Below are positions 1-6,763 of a DNA stretch of 32,500 bases, one piece after another. A program made the translations under genes and the position numbers. The first letter of the stretch is position 1. Each line of letters begins with the position of its first letter. The notes under the pieces are model-generated. The model ran no database searches. It was not told the DNA's origin and saw nothing but the letters and a program-made list of their open reading frames with translations. Source of the DNA: an uncultured Oscillibacter sp. (GTDB taxonomy: Bacteria > Bacillota > Clostridia > Oscillospirales > Oscillospiraceae). The stretch covers positions 1 through 32,500 of the forward strand of contig CAJUMX010000023.1 in the NCBI GenBank assembly GCA_910587705.1, given 5' to 3'.

Positions 1-1
1 G

Positions 2-421
2 GCCCCTGCCGCCCCCGGTGAGAAGCCCAAGGAGGACAAGGCCCCTGCCGCCCCCAGCGAGAAGCCCAAGGAGGACAAGGCCCCCGCCGCCCCCGGCGAC
101 AAGCCCAAGGAGGACAAGGCCCCCGCCGCTCCTGGCGAGAAACCCAAGGAGGACAAAGCCCCTGCCGCCCCCAGCGACAAGCCCAAGGAGGACAGGGCCC
201 CTGCCGCCCCCGGTGAGAAGCCCAAGGAGGACAAGGCCCCTGCCGCCCCCAGCGAGAAGCCCAAGGAGGACAAGGCCCCCGCCGCCCCCGGCGACAAGCC
301 CAAGGAGGACAAGGCCCCCGCCGCTCCTGGCGAGAAACCCAAGGAGGACAAGGCCCCCGCCATCCCCGGCGACAAGCCCAAGGAGGACAAGGCCCCCAGC
401 GAGAAACCCAAGGAGGATAAG
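2..421 (+). repeat. 39-bp tandem repeat array within parB
   Basis: Ten full 39-bp units start at 2, 41, 80, 119, 158, 197, 236, 275, 314 and 353. A shortened 30-bp unit follows at 392-421. Each unit encodes 13 residues. A higher-order period of five units (195 bp) is visible: units 1-4 (2-157) match units 6-9 (197-352) with a single base difference, which suggests a recent block duplication. The array probably continues to the left of the window. Confidence 0.95.
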
Positions 422-1864
422 ACCCCTGCCACCGACAAGCATACGCCCACCGTTGCCGAGCTGGAGGCCCAGGCCAAGTCTGGCCAGCCCATTTTGCTGA
501 CCGACCTCGCCAATGCTGACAGAGCGGAGCGCAAGGCGCAGACGGAGGCCCCCGGCAAGGGCCAGCCCACCGCCCCGGACAAGGATAAGGAAACGGGCGA
601 AGCACTGACCGCCGCCATTGAGGGGCCGTCCGGCACTTCCATCACGCAGATTTTCGATAAGCGCCTCACGCCCCCGGATGAGGCGTCCCGGAAATCCCTG
701 CCCACGCCGAAAGAGGACGAGTCCTATTTTATCACCCTGCACCCGGCCTATCTGGAAAAGTCCATTTTCAACACGTTTTCCGTGGATACCGAGAGCGAGA
801 ATTTCAAAGAGCTTTTGAAATCCGTGGAGCTGGTAGGTATCAAAGACCCGGTGCTGGCGCGGTTCAACTCTGAGGGCAAGCTGGAAATCCTGTCCGGCCA
901 GCGCCGCCACCTCGCCGCCACCATGCTCAATTATGGTGTCCCCACCATCATCCAGAAGATTGACGATGCGGACGCCAAGATCATCGTTGCGGACGGCAAC
1001 CTGCACCGGGACAAAATTTCCAGTTACGACCTGTCCCGCGCCCTGCGGATGAAGATGGAGGGCATGAAGCAGAAAGCCGGACGGCGCAAGAAAGGTTTTT
1101 CCGCGTCTGAGCTGCAAAGCGACGCGAAGCTGGCCCAGGAAATGGGTATGAGCATCGCCAAACTCAACCGTATGATCCACCTGTCCGAAGCAGTCAAAGG
1201 CATTTGCGATCTTGTGGACGACAACAAGCTCTCAGTTTCCGTCGCATCGGAGATCGCCTATCTGAAGCCCAAGACGCAGGAGTCTGTTCTGCATCTTCTT
1301 GACCTGGGCTACAAGGCCACCAACGAGCGCGTGTCCCGCATGAAGAAAGCCGAGGCTGGCGGGCAGAAGCTGGATGAGATGACCCTGCGGAGCATCCTGG
1401 ACGACAAGGACATCGCGCCCAAGCAGCCGGAGCCGGTGAAACAGCCGGAGGCCCCTGCCGCGCCCACCGCTGGCACCGAGCAGCCGCCCATCCCCGCTTC
1501 TCCCGATGTTCCTCCCACCCCGGACACTCCCCCCGCTGCGGACGTTCCCCCGTGGGAGGAGCCGGAGAAAGGCACCACCCAGGAGCAGGGCGGCGCACAG
1601 CCTGCCCCTGTCCCCGGCACCCCCGTCCCCGGCGCTGCTGCGCCGGAACAGGAGAATGATCCGCTGAAAGGGCCGCAGGAGCGTCCCGAAGTCACCAAGG
1701 TTATCCTGACCGGCGACCGTCTCCGCAAGTATTTCCCCGATGTGTCCATGACCCCCCGCGAGATCGAGGAAAGCGTGTACTCCGCGCTGGAGGAGCGCCG
1801 CCAGCGGCAGCTCAAAGAGCAGCAGAAAGCCACCATCTTCAAAAGGGGCGGGCCGACCCGGTGA
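2..1864 (+). CDS. parB: ParB/RepB-type partition protein with long Ala-Pro-Lys repeat extension (5' end outside window)
   Basis: This is a DNA-binding ParB of the element's partition or stability module, and its N-terminus lies upstream of the window. The reading frame is open from base 2. A TTG at 494 could be mistaken for a start, but the frame continues unbroken through the repeats before it. Bases 2-421 encode about eleven copies of a 13-residue unit (APAAPGEKPKEDK and variants). The ParB nuclease-like N-domain follows at about 725-985, with the ParB box LSGQRRHLAA near 892-921 and NLHRDKISSYDL near 1000-1035. A helix-turn-helix-like segment (KLAQEMGMSIAKLNRMIHLS) lies near 1129-1188. A Pro/Ala-rich linker and a basic tail (ATIFKRGGPTR) end the protein. 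ParA would be expected just upstream but is not visible. The family call is firm; the role of the repeats is unknown. Confidence 0.9.
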   Translation, partial: APAAPGEKPKEDKAPAAPSEKPKEDKAPAAPGDKPKEDKAPAAPGEKPKEDKAPAAPSDKPKEDRAPAAPGEKPKEDKAPAAPSEKPKEDKAPAAPGDKPKEDKAPAAPGEKPKEDKAPAIPGDKPKEDKAPSEKPKEDKTPATDKHTPTVAELEAQAKSGQPILLTDLANADRAERKAQTEAPGKGQPTAPDKDKETGEALTAAIEGPSGTSITQIFDKRLTPPDEASRKSLPTPKEDESYFITLHPAYLEKSIFNTFSVDTESENFKELLKSVELVGIKDPVLARFNSEGKLEILSGQRRHLAATMLNYGVPTIIQKIDDADAKIIVADGNLHRDKISSYDLSRALRMKMEGMKQKAGRRKKGFSASELQSDAKLAQEMGMSIAKLNRMIHLSEAVKGICDLVDDNKLSVSVASEIAYLKPKTQESVLHLLDLGYKATNERVSRMKKAEAGGQKLDEMTLRSILDDKDIAPKQPEPVKQPEAPAAPTAGTEQPPIPASPDVPPTPDTPPAADVPPWEEPEKGTTQEQGGAQPAPVPGTPVPGAAAPEQENDPLKGPQERPEVTKVILTGDRLRKYFPDVSMTPREIEESVYSALEERRQRQLKEQQKATIFKRGGPTR

Positions 1865-1903
1865 GAACTTCCCCGCCAGACAGCCAAGCTCTCCCGCGAA
1901 CGT

Positions 1904-1926
1904 GCGCCCAAAGGGGCGCTTTTTTT
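1904..1926 (+). terminator. Rho-independent terminator after parB
   Basis: The stem GCGCCC (1904-1909) pairs with GGGCGC (1914-1919) across a 4-base loop and is followed by seven T (1920-1926). It lies 40 bases after the parB stop and should end that transcript. Confidence 0.85.
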
Positions 1927-1950
1927 GTGCCCGGAAGCAGGTGACGGCCT

Positions 1951-2883
1951 ATAAGTGATAAATATTATCACGCCGTCTCCTGCTCCGGGGGCAAGGACTC
2001 GACGGCTATGCTCCTGCTCATGTTGGAGGCTGGGATGCCCATTGACTGCGTTCTCACAGCGGACACAGGGATGGAATTTCCCGAAATGTATCGTCATTGG
2101 GACAAAATCGACCAGGTACTCTATCAGGAGCGCGGCATCCACCTGACGATCCTGCGGCACCCGAAAGGCTTTGAGTGGCTTATGTTCGACCAACCAAAGG
2201 AAAAGCTGGAAACACTTGAAAACCGGGCCAGGCTGGATGTGACTCCCTATGGGAACGGTTGGCCGGGAATCAAAGTGCGCTGGTGTACCGGGCAGCTCAA
2301 GACCCACTTGATCGACAAAGAGGTAAACCGTCTGAAAAAGGAAAAGAACGCCCTGCATTATGTTGGTATAGCGGCAGACGAACCGGATCGTATCAAGGAC
2401 GAGATTTACCCTCTTGACGTGTGGGGTATCACCGAAGCGGAGGCCCTGCAAATTTGTTATGATCGGGGCTTCCATTGGGATGGCCTTTATGAGCTTTACC
2501 GCCGCTGTTCCTGTTGGTGTTGTCCGTTTCAGCGAATAGACGAGTTACGCACCCTACGGCACCACCACCCGGAACTATGGGCGAAGCTGCGCGATCTGGA
2601 TGAACGCGCAATCGGCCAATTTGGACATACCCCATTAGGCCGTTTCAAGGACAACTGGAGTGTAGAACAGTTAGAACAGCGGTTTGCCGCTGAAGATGCC
2701 AGAAGAAAGGAAACCGAGATGGAAAAGGACAAATCCGAAGAACTCCGCGATATGTTCAAGGGTGTACCACCCAAAAATGTGATCATCCCCGTTGACGATC
2801 TGCCGCCCAAGACGCTGGAGCAGCATTTGAAAGAGCGCCAGAAAGGGCAGGAAAAGCCCAAAAAGCACAAGAAAAGCCACTGA
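1951..2883 (+). CDS. PAPS-reductase-family (PP-loop) protein, start codon unclear
   Basis: This belongs to the adenosine-phosphosulfate reductase / PP-loop nucleotide hydrolase family common in Tn1549-type ICEs. The substrate is unknown, and a link to cysteine synthesis or DNA modification cannot be read from sequence. The PP-loop motif CSGGKDSTAML is encoded at 1981-2013, followed by LTADTGMEFPEMYRHW and, later, a Cys-rich RRCSCWCCPFQ segment (near 2500-2530) that may bind metal. The first ATG (2008) lies after the PP-loop, so it cannot be the start of a working protein. No ATG, GTG or TTG occurs in frame between the upstream stop at 1942 and 2008. I place the start at ATA 1951, six bases after AGGTGA (1939-1944). 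An alternative is a one-base loss near 1959 that destroyed an ATG. The protein ends in a Lys-rich tail. Confidence 0.75.
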   Translation: MSDKYYHAVSCSGGKDSTAMLLLMLEAGMPIDCVLTADTGMEFPEMYRHWDKIDQVLYQERGIHLTILRHPKGFEWLMFDQPKEKLETLENRARLDVTPYGNGWPGIKVRWCTGQLKTHLIDKEVNRLKKEKNALHYVGIAADEPDRIKDEIYPLDVWGITEAEALQICYDRGFHWDGLYELYRRCSCWCCPFQRIDELRTLRHHHPELWAKLRDLDERAIGQFGHTPLGRFKDNWSVEQLEQRFAAEDARRKETEMEKDKSEELRDMFKGVPPKNVIIPVDDLPPKTLEQHLKERQKGQEKPKKHKKSH

Positions 2884-2899
2884 TTTTATGTCAGAGCGG

Positions 2900-2926
2900 A
2901 AATGCGTCTCACCGTGAGACGCATTT
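2900..2926. repeat. 27-bp palindrome, copy 1 (centre C)
   Basis: The arms AAATGCGTCTCAC and GTGAGACGCATTT flank a central C. The flanking GG/CC extends the pairing by two. It lies between the PAPS-reductase-like gene and the DUF3846 gene, 17 bases after the stop codon. Confidence 0.97.
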
Positions 2927-3004
2927 CCCTCTCTAATTATCAGATTGCAGAAAGGGTGATTTTTTGAAAAATTACAAATCTTGCGGAAAGGAGGGGACGC
3001 AGCG

Positions 3005-3415
3005 ATGAATGTTTTAGTTGTGGAACCTGGCTTTTTACCCTATGAGAAAGAAATCAATGGCCTTGAGGAAATGCAAAAGACTGTCGGCGGGCTTATTCAA
3101 GCAATTTACCCGTTCCAAGAGGAAGTTGGCCTTGTCTGCAACGAGAACGGCATCTTTGAGGGGTTAGAATTTAACCGTTCTATCCCGGAACGCAGTTACG
3201 GCGGCATTTTTGGCACCTTTTTCGTGTGTGGCCTGGGGGAAGAAGATTTTATTTCTCTCACCCCGGAGCAGGTAAAAACCTATACCGAACGTTTCAAAAA
3301 AGCTGAGATATTGATCGGCGTAGATGGGAATACGCCGTTTACCATCAAGGTGGACGCCATCCCGAAACACCCGCCGGATCAGCCGAAACACCAGCGCAAG
3401 CCTCCTACAAGGTAA
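3005..3415 (+). CDS. DUF3846 domain-containing protein
   Basis: This is a 136-residue cytoplasmic protein of the DUF3846 type, frequent in Clostridial ICEs and phages and without a known biochemical role. The start is ATG 3005 because AAAGGAGGGG (2987-2996) lies eight bases before it; an earlier in-frame codon at 2981 overlaps that ribosome site. The N-terminus MNVLVVEPGFLPYEKEI and the following 'GL(I)QAIYPFQEEVGLVCNENG' style segment are the family signature. A Pro/Lys/Arg-rich tail follows. It is six bases from the ArdC gene and probably cotranscribed with it. Its role may be regulatory or antirestriction, judged from position only. Confidence 0.75.
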   Translation: MNVLVVEPGFLPYEKEINGLEEMQKTVGGLIQAIYPFQEEVGLVCNENGIFEGLEFNRSIPERSYGGIFGTFFVCGLGEEDFISLTPEQVKTYTERFKKAEILIGVDGNTPFTIKVDAIPKHPPDQPKHQRKPPTR

Positions 3416-3421
3416 CGTGCC

Positions 3422-4366
3422 ATGCCCTATGAAACCGATGAGCGCGTGACCGAGTTGACGGAGCGACTGGAAAACGGCGTAAAGGAGCTGTACGCCAGCG
3501 ATAACTACGCCCGGTACATCACCGCTATGGCAAAATTCCACCATTACAGTTTTGGCAACGCCCTGCTGATCCTTTTTCAATGTCCCTCCGCCTCCAATGT
3601 TGCCGGGTATAACACCTGGAAGCAGTTGGGCCGTCAGGTGAAGAAAGGCGAAAAGGGCATTATGATTTTAGCGCCCTGCAATTTCCGGGCCTCGCTGGAA
3701 CGGGAGAAGATCGACCCGCTGACCGGGCAGACGCTTTTGGGGCCGGACGGGAACCCCCTCACGGAAAAAGCAAAAATTGCCCCAAACCGCTTTAAGATCG
3801 CCCACGTCTTTGACCTGAGCCAGACCGAGGGCCGGGAGCTGCCGCAAATCGGTGTGTCCGAGCTGACCGGCGATGTGGCCGACTATACCGGCATCTATGA
3901 CCGGCTAACCGCTATTTCTCCTTTGCCTGTGGTGCAGGAAGATTTTCAGCGGAGCGCAAAAGGCTACACCAGCTTTACGGAAAACCGTGTCGTGGTGAAA
4001 CCCGGCATGAGCCAGGTACAGACCATCAAGACGCTGGTGCATGAGATCGCCCACGCAAAACTTCATAGGCCGGACGATATTCTGGCGATACCAACGCCCG
4101 GAGAGAAACGGCAAAAGGAGGTAGAGGCCGAAAGCATCGCCTATGTCGTCTGCCAGCATTTTGGCATTGACACCTCGGACTACTCCCTGGCCTATGTCGC
4201 TGGGTGGAGCCGTGGGAAAGAGCTTACCGAACTGAAAGCGTCGCTCAACGTGATCCACGCCACCGCCGGGGAAATCATCGACGCCATATCCCCGCCCCCG
4301 CCGAAGCCGGAGCGTCAGTTGTCTCAGGCCCCGGAGAAGAAACCAAAACGAGCAAAACGAAAGTGA
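3422..4366 (+). CDS. ArdC-like antirestriction protein with zinc metallopeptidase domain
   Basis: This is an ArdC-family protein. Such proteins bind single-stranded DNA through an N-terminal domain and protect incoming conjugative DNA in the recipient. The N-domain (about residues 5-130) contains HHYSFGNALLILFQ and YNTWKQLGRQVKKGEKGI. The C-terminal metallopeptidase-like domain has an intact HExxH (H207-E-I-A-H211) and a downstream EVEAESIAY (E235/E237) that could supply the third zinc ligand. The length of 314 residues is normal. It follows the DUF3846 gene by six bases and precedes a small accessory gene by 11 bases, so the three probably form one operon. A second, catalytically degenerate relative lies at 8714-9607. 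Confidence 0.88.
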   Translation: MPYETDERVTELTERLENGVKELYASDNYARYITAMAKFHHYSFGNALLILFQCPSASNVAGYNTWKQLGRQVKKGEKGIMILAPCNFRASLEREKIDPLTGQTLLGPDGNPLTEKAKIAPNRFKIAHVFDLSQTEGRELPQIGVSELTGDVADYTGIYDRLTAISPLPVVQEDFQRSAKGYTSFTENRVVVKPGMSQVQTIKTLVHEIAHAKLHRPDDILAIPTPGEKRQKEVEAESIAYVVCQHFGIDTSDYSLAYVAGWSRGKELTELKASLNVIHATAGEIIDAISPPPPKPERQLSQAPEKKPKRAKRK

Positions 4367-4377
4367 GGTTATCACGA

Positions 4378-4701
4378 ATGGAAACTACCAGCAATATCCC
4401 GGAGCGTATGCGGGAAATTGAACTTTTTGGTGTTTCCGCTCTGTTCACCGAAAATCAGATCCCGCCGGACGGCATTTATCCCGGTATGTCCCTCTATGAA
4501 CTGCAAAACGACGATGGCCGGTTTATGGGCAGCGTCCTCACCCCCGTCCCCATCCCGGTGCTGGAGAACGGCCCCCGTCAGTTGGAACCGGGCGATCTGG
4601 TGATGGATACCGGGGCCGGGTACTACACCCCCTCCGAGTTTGAGGAAAAGTACCTGTGCCCGGAGCTTGACGGAATGGATCGGTATGGAAAAGAGGATTG
4701 A
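4378..4701 (+). CDS. Small ICE accessory protein, function unknown
   Basis: This is a 107-residue acidic protein starting at ATG 4378, preceded by GTGAGG close upstream. It includes GIYPGMSLYELQNDDGRFMG and YYTPSEFEEKYLCPEL. It resembles the short conserved proteins that sit beside ArdC in Clostridial ICEs, possibly of the 'large polyvalent protein-associated' domain group, but I cannot name the family with confidence. No membrane segment or catalytic motif is visible. It is the last gene of the GC-rich forward operon before the AT-rich reverse-strand island. Confidence 0.6.
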   Translation: METTSNIPERMREIELFGVSALFTENQIPPDGIYPGMSLYELQNDDGRFMGSVLTPVPIPVLENGPRQLEPGDLVMDTGAGYYTPSEFEEKYLCPELDGMDRYGKED

Positions 4702-4706
4702 TAGTA

Positions 4707-5189
4707 TCAGCTTTTAGAGGGTGAATAATTTATGTATTCATCAACAAGTTCCCTAATTTTCAAGTCATCCTCTTTCCGTTGTCCACCTTCTATTTTTATT
4801 CTTATCCATGCAGATTTGAGGATAACTTGAGCTTTTTGAATAAATTCTTCTGCTCTTTCTTCAGAGTAAGGTTCCTCACAGCACTTTTTCATACAGGTAA
4901 AAAAATCTTGATAGTAAGCTGATTCGTTATGAAAGAATAGCCTGATTTTTCCCATTAGTTTTACCAAATCATCTTTTGATTTTTTATCAATGTAGGCATA
5001 CAGAAATTCGCTAAACAGGTTCCGAACATCAGAAATCCATTCTATGCGGTTGACCGTAATTGACTGCGTAATGACATCCTGTTTATGGCTTTTGATGTTC
5101 ACAAGAAAAGTTGCAAGAGAAATTATCGTTGCAACAATGACGGAACAGAGGAATGTCATCCAATTTATAAGATCACCCAAAATTATCAA
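4707..5189 (-). CDS. Small membrane-anchored protein of unknown function (cargo)
   Basis: This is a 160-residue protein with one N-terminal membrane segment (about residues 8-32, NWMTFLCSVIVATIISLATF) followed by a soluble, helix-rich, charged region (SKDDLVKLMGKIRLFF and others). I do not recognise a named family. It is much more AT-rich than its neighbours and lies on the opposite strand, which marks it as acquired cargo. The stop codon is six bases from the stop of the convergent forward gene. The nearest upstream gene on its strand is the HNH-like gene at 5504-6283, across a hairpin-rich 314-base gap. One-TM proteins of this form occur in phage-defence cassettes, but that is only a possibility here. 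Confidence 0.6.
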   Translation of the reverse strand: MIILGDLINWMTFLCSVIVATIISLATFLVNIKSHKQDVITQSITVNRIEWISDVRNLFSEFLYAYIDKKSKDDLVKLMGKIRLFFHNESAYYQDFFTCMKKCCEEPYSEERAEEFIQKAQVILKSAWIRIKIEGGQRKEDDLKIRELVDEYINYSPSKS

Positions 5190-5286
5190 CTCCTATCTAC
5201 AATTTCTTAAATTTTACTACACAAAAATCGGGTTGTAAATAATAAGTCATTTCTTGCAGGAACTGGCTATCCGGTATCACCCGCAG

Positions 5287-5318
5287 CGGACAGCGCCGCC
5301 AAAAGGCGGCGCTGTCCG
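5287..5318. terminator. Strong 14-bp hairpin in the cargo island
   Basis: The perfect inverted repeat CGGACAGCGCCGCC and its complement are separated by AAAA. There is no T-tract of note on either side. It could stop or pause transcription between the two reverse-strand genes, or be a leftover of a mobile element end. Confidence 0.6.
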
Positions 5319-5327
5319 AGCAAGTAT

Positions 5328-5374
5328 GTCATTTGTTAAACACAAATGACCCTTGTTAGGGGGCGCAGCCCCCT
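5328..5374. repeat. Two further inverted repeats
   Basis: GTCATTTGT (5328-5336) pairs with ACAAATGAC (5342-5350) across TAAAC. AGGGGGC (5358-5364) pairs with GCCCCCT (5368-5374) across GCA. With the hairpin at 5287 and the palindrome at 5393, the 5190-5503 gap holds four successive hairpins and no gene that I can support. Confidence 0.7.
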
Positions 5375-5392
5375 TAAAACCCCCACCTACGA

Positions 5393-5419
5393 AAATACGT
5401 CTCACCGTGAGACGTATTT
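5393..5419. repeat. 27-bp palindrome, copy 2 (covarying variant)
   Basis: The arms AAATACGTCTCAC and GTGAGACGTATTT flank a central C. Both arms carry the matching G-to-A and C-to-T change relative to the consensus, so pairing is preserved. The flanking GA/TC adds two pairs. Confidence 0.96.
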
Positions 5420-5503
5420 TCTGGCATTAAACAAAGCACTATCTTTTGGTCATTTGTTCTGCAAACAGGAATCTTCAATCTTTCTCTATATAAATTTATC
5501 ATA

Positions 5504-6283
5504 TTATTTTAATTCTGAAAATAAACGTGTCATTAAAATTTGAGCATGGTAGCCTCCATCATTCCCAACGCCTTTAACCAATACATAATCTCTCTTTAAT
5601 ATATCAAACAAATTTGTCATTTCAAAACACGAGTGCTTTTCAAAATTCATAAGGTTATATATAAATTTGTCATCGGATAACTCGTATACAACCCCTTCTT
5701 CAAACTCTATCTTCCCAGTTCCAATATCCTTCATTCCCATAGGGTCACTACTAAAATCCCTTTTAACAAAATAAATTTTCCACGCCCCATGATATTCTGA
5801 TGCCAATTCGTCTTTAAGGAAATCAAGAAAATCAAATTCCTCACTCTTTGCTTCTGGAATGGAAATAAATTTTGCAAAGACCGATTTAACAATATGAAGT
5901 TTTGTTTTTGGAGAAAAACCTTTTACAGCCTTTGCTTCACCGTCAAGTGAAAAAAACTTTAAGTATGCTTCATCATATTTCCCTAAAAAAGTATTGCACG
6001 TTCTGCAAAGCGTCCTTGCAGTACGACCATGCGGGTATAATGGCTTTGTTAATTCGTTGTCAACTATATCTTCCGAGATTTGTTCAATACTCTCGCCACT
6101 GGAAAGTCTATTTATTATTTTTTCCCGCTCCTTTTCAGATTGCAAAGAGTCAAACATTTTAATGATATTAAGTGCAACAATATCTTCATTACCAACGCTT
6201 CGAGCAGGATAATGTTCTTCGCTCATTTCTTCGTTATTAAAAAACTTTCCACACAATTTGCACTTCAATTTAGTCTGTTTCAT
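5504..6283 (-). CDS. HNH-like endonuclease / zinc-ribbon protein (cargo)
   Basis: This is a 259-residue protein with the layout of an HNH (treble-clef) nuclease. An N-terminal CKLCGKFF pair of cysteines is followed by SEEHYPARS (candidate catalytic His) and then RTLCRTCNTFLGKYD, giving the second Cys pair and the Asn of the fold. The rest (about residues 105-259) matches no family I recognise. It is AT-rich and on the reverse strand, unlike the surrounding ICE backbone, which indicates separate acquisition. It could cleave DNA as part of a defence or homing function. The Cys4/His architecture is seen directly; the nuclease activity is inferred. Confidence 0.7.
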   Translation of the reverse strand: MKQTKLKCKLCGKFFNNEEMSEEHYPARSVGNEDIVALNIIKMFDSLQSEKEREKIINRLSSGESIEQISEDIVDNELTKPLYPHGRTARTLCRTCNTFLGKYDEAYLKFFSLDGEAKAVKGFSPKTKLHIVKSVFAKFISIPEAKSEEFDFLDFLKDELASEYHGAWKIYFVKRDFSSDPMGMKDIGTGKIEFEEGVVYELSDDKFIYNLMNFEKHSCFEMTNLFDILKRDYVLVKGVGNDGGYHAQILMTRLFSELK

Positions 6284-6358
6284 AAAATACTTACTTCTCT
6301 TTAGTTAAGCCTAATTATTTTAAGTTATCACTCTTATACTGTCACGGAAACCAGACCC

Positions 6359-6394
6359 ATTCAATGTCCATATCAATGGTTCCGCTTATTGAAT
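6359..6394. repeat. Inverted repeat upstream of mobC (weak oriT candidate)
   Basis: ATTCAAT (6359-6365) and ATTGAAT (6388-6394) flank a 22-base spacer, just before palindrome copy 3 and mobC. Nick sites of MOBP-type relaxases often lie beside small inverted repeats near mobC. Nothing here proves an origin of transfer. Confidence 0.25.
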
Positions 6395-6400
6395 ATCTAA

Positions 6401-6427
6401 AAATGCGTCTCACGGTGAGACGCATTT
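6401..6427. repeat. 27-bp palindrome, copy 3 (centre G)
   Basis: Consensus arms with central G. Flanking TAA/TTA extends the pairing to 16 bp, and the right arm runs into five T. It lies 16 bases before the ribosome site of mobC. Confidence 0.97.
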
Positions 6428-6454
6428 TTAATTGTCCGAAGAAAGGAGGATACC

Positions 6455-6763
6455 ATGAGGAAACGCGAACATTTCATTGGCCTGTGGCTGGACGATGCCG
6501 AGTACCGGCACCTGCTGAAACAATGCGCCCTGTCCGGCCTCAACACCAGCGCCCTGCTCCGGCACAACATCATGGGCGTTAATATCCAGCCCCGCCCGCC
6601 CGACACTTACGCCGCCCTGCTGCGGGAGCTGTCGGCCATCGGCAATAATGTGAACCAAATCGCGTATTGGGCCAACGCCACCAAGGGCATCGGCAAAGCG
6701 GAGATCGCGGAGGCCGCCGCCCTTGTCCGGCAGGCGTGGCGCATGGTAAAGGAGACGCTGTAA
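6455..6763 (+). CDS. mobC: MobC-family relaxosome accessory protein
   Basis: This is a 102-residue MobC-type DNA-binding protein that would help the relaxase melt or bind the origin of transfer. The N-terminal ribbon-helix-helix-like part (REHFIGLWLDDAEYRHLLKQ) is followed by the family hallmark LSAIGNNVNQIAYWAN. The ribosome site GAAAGGAGG (6440-6448) lies six bases before ATG 6455. The stop codon abuts the GTG start of the relaxase (6764), so the two are translationally coupled. Confidence 0.9.
   Translation: MRKREHFIGLWLDDAEYRHLLKQCALSGLNTSALLRHNIMGVNIQPRPPDTYAALLRELSAIGNNVNQIAYWANATKGIGKAEIAEAAALVRQAWRMVKETL

Noticed and set aside
18..500. ORF coding for Pro/Arg-rich repeats on the forward strand
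   Set aside because: It is an out-of-frame shadow of the parB repeat array; the parB frame is open from base 2 and continues into a recognisable ParB domain.
1955..2146. GTG-initiated ORF before the PP-loop gene
   Set aside because: It is out of frame with the SGGKDST motif and has no recognisable product.
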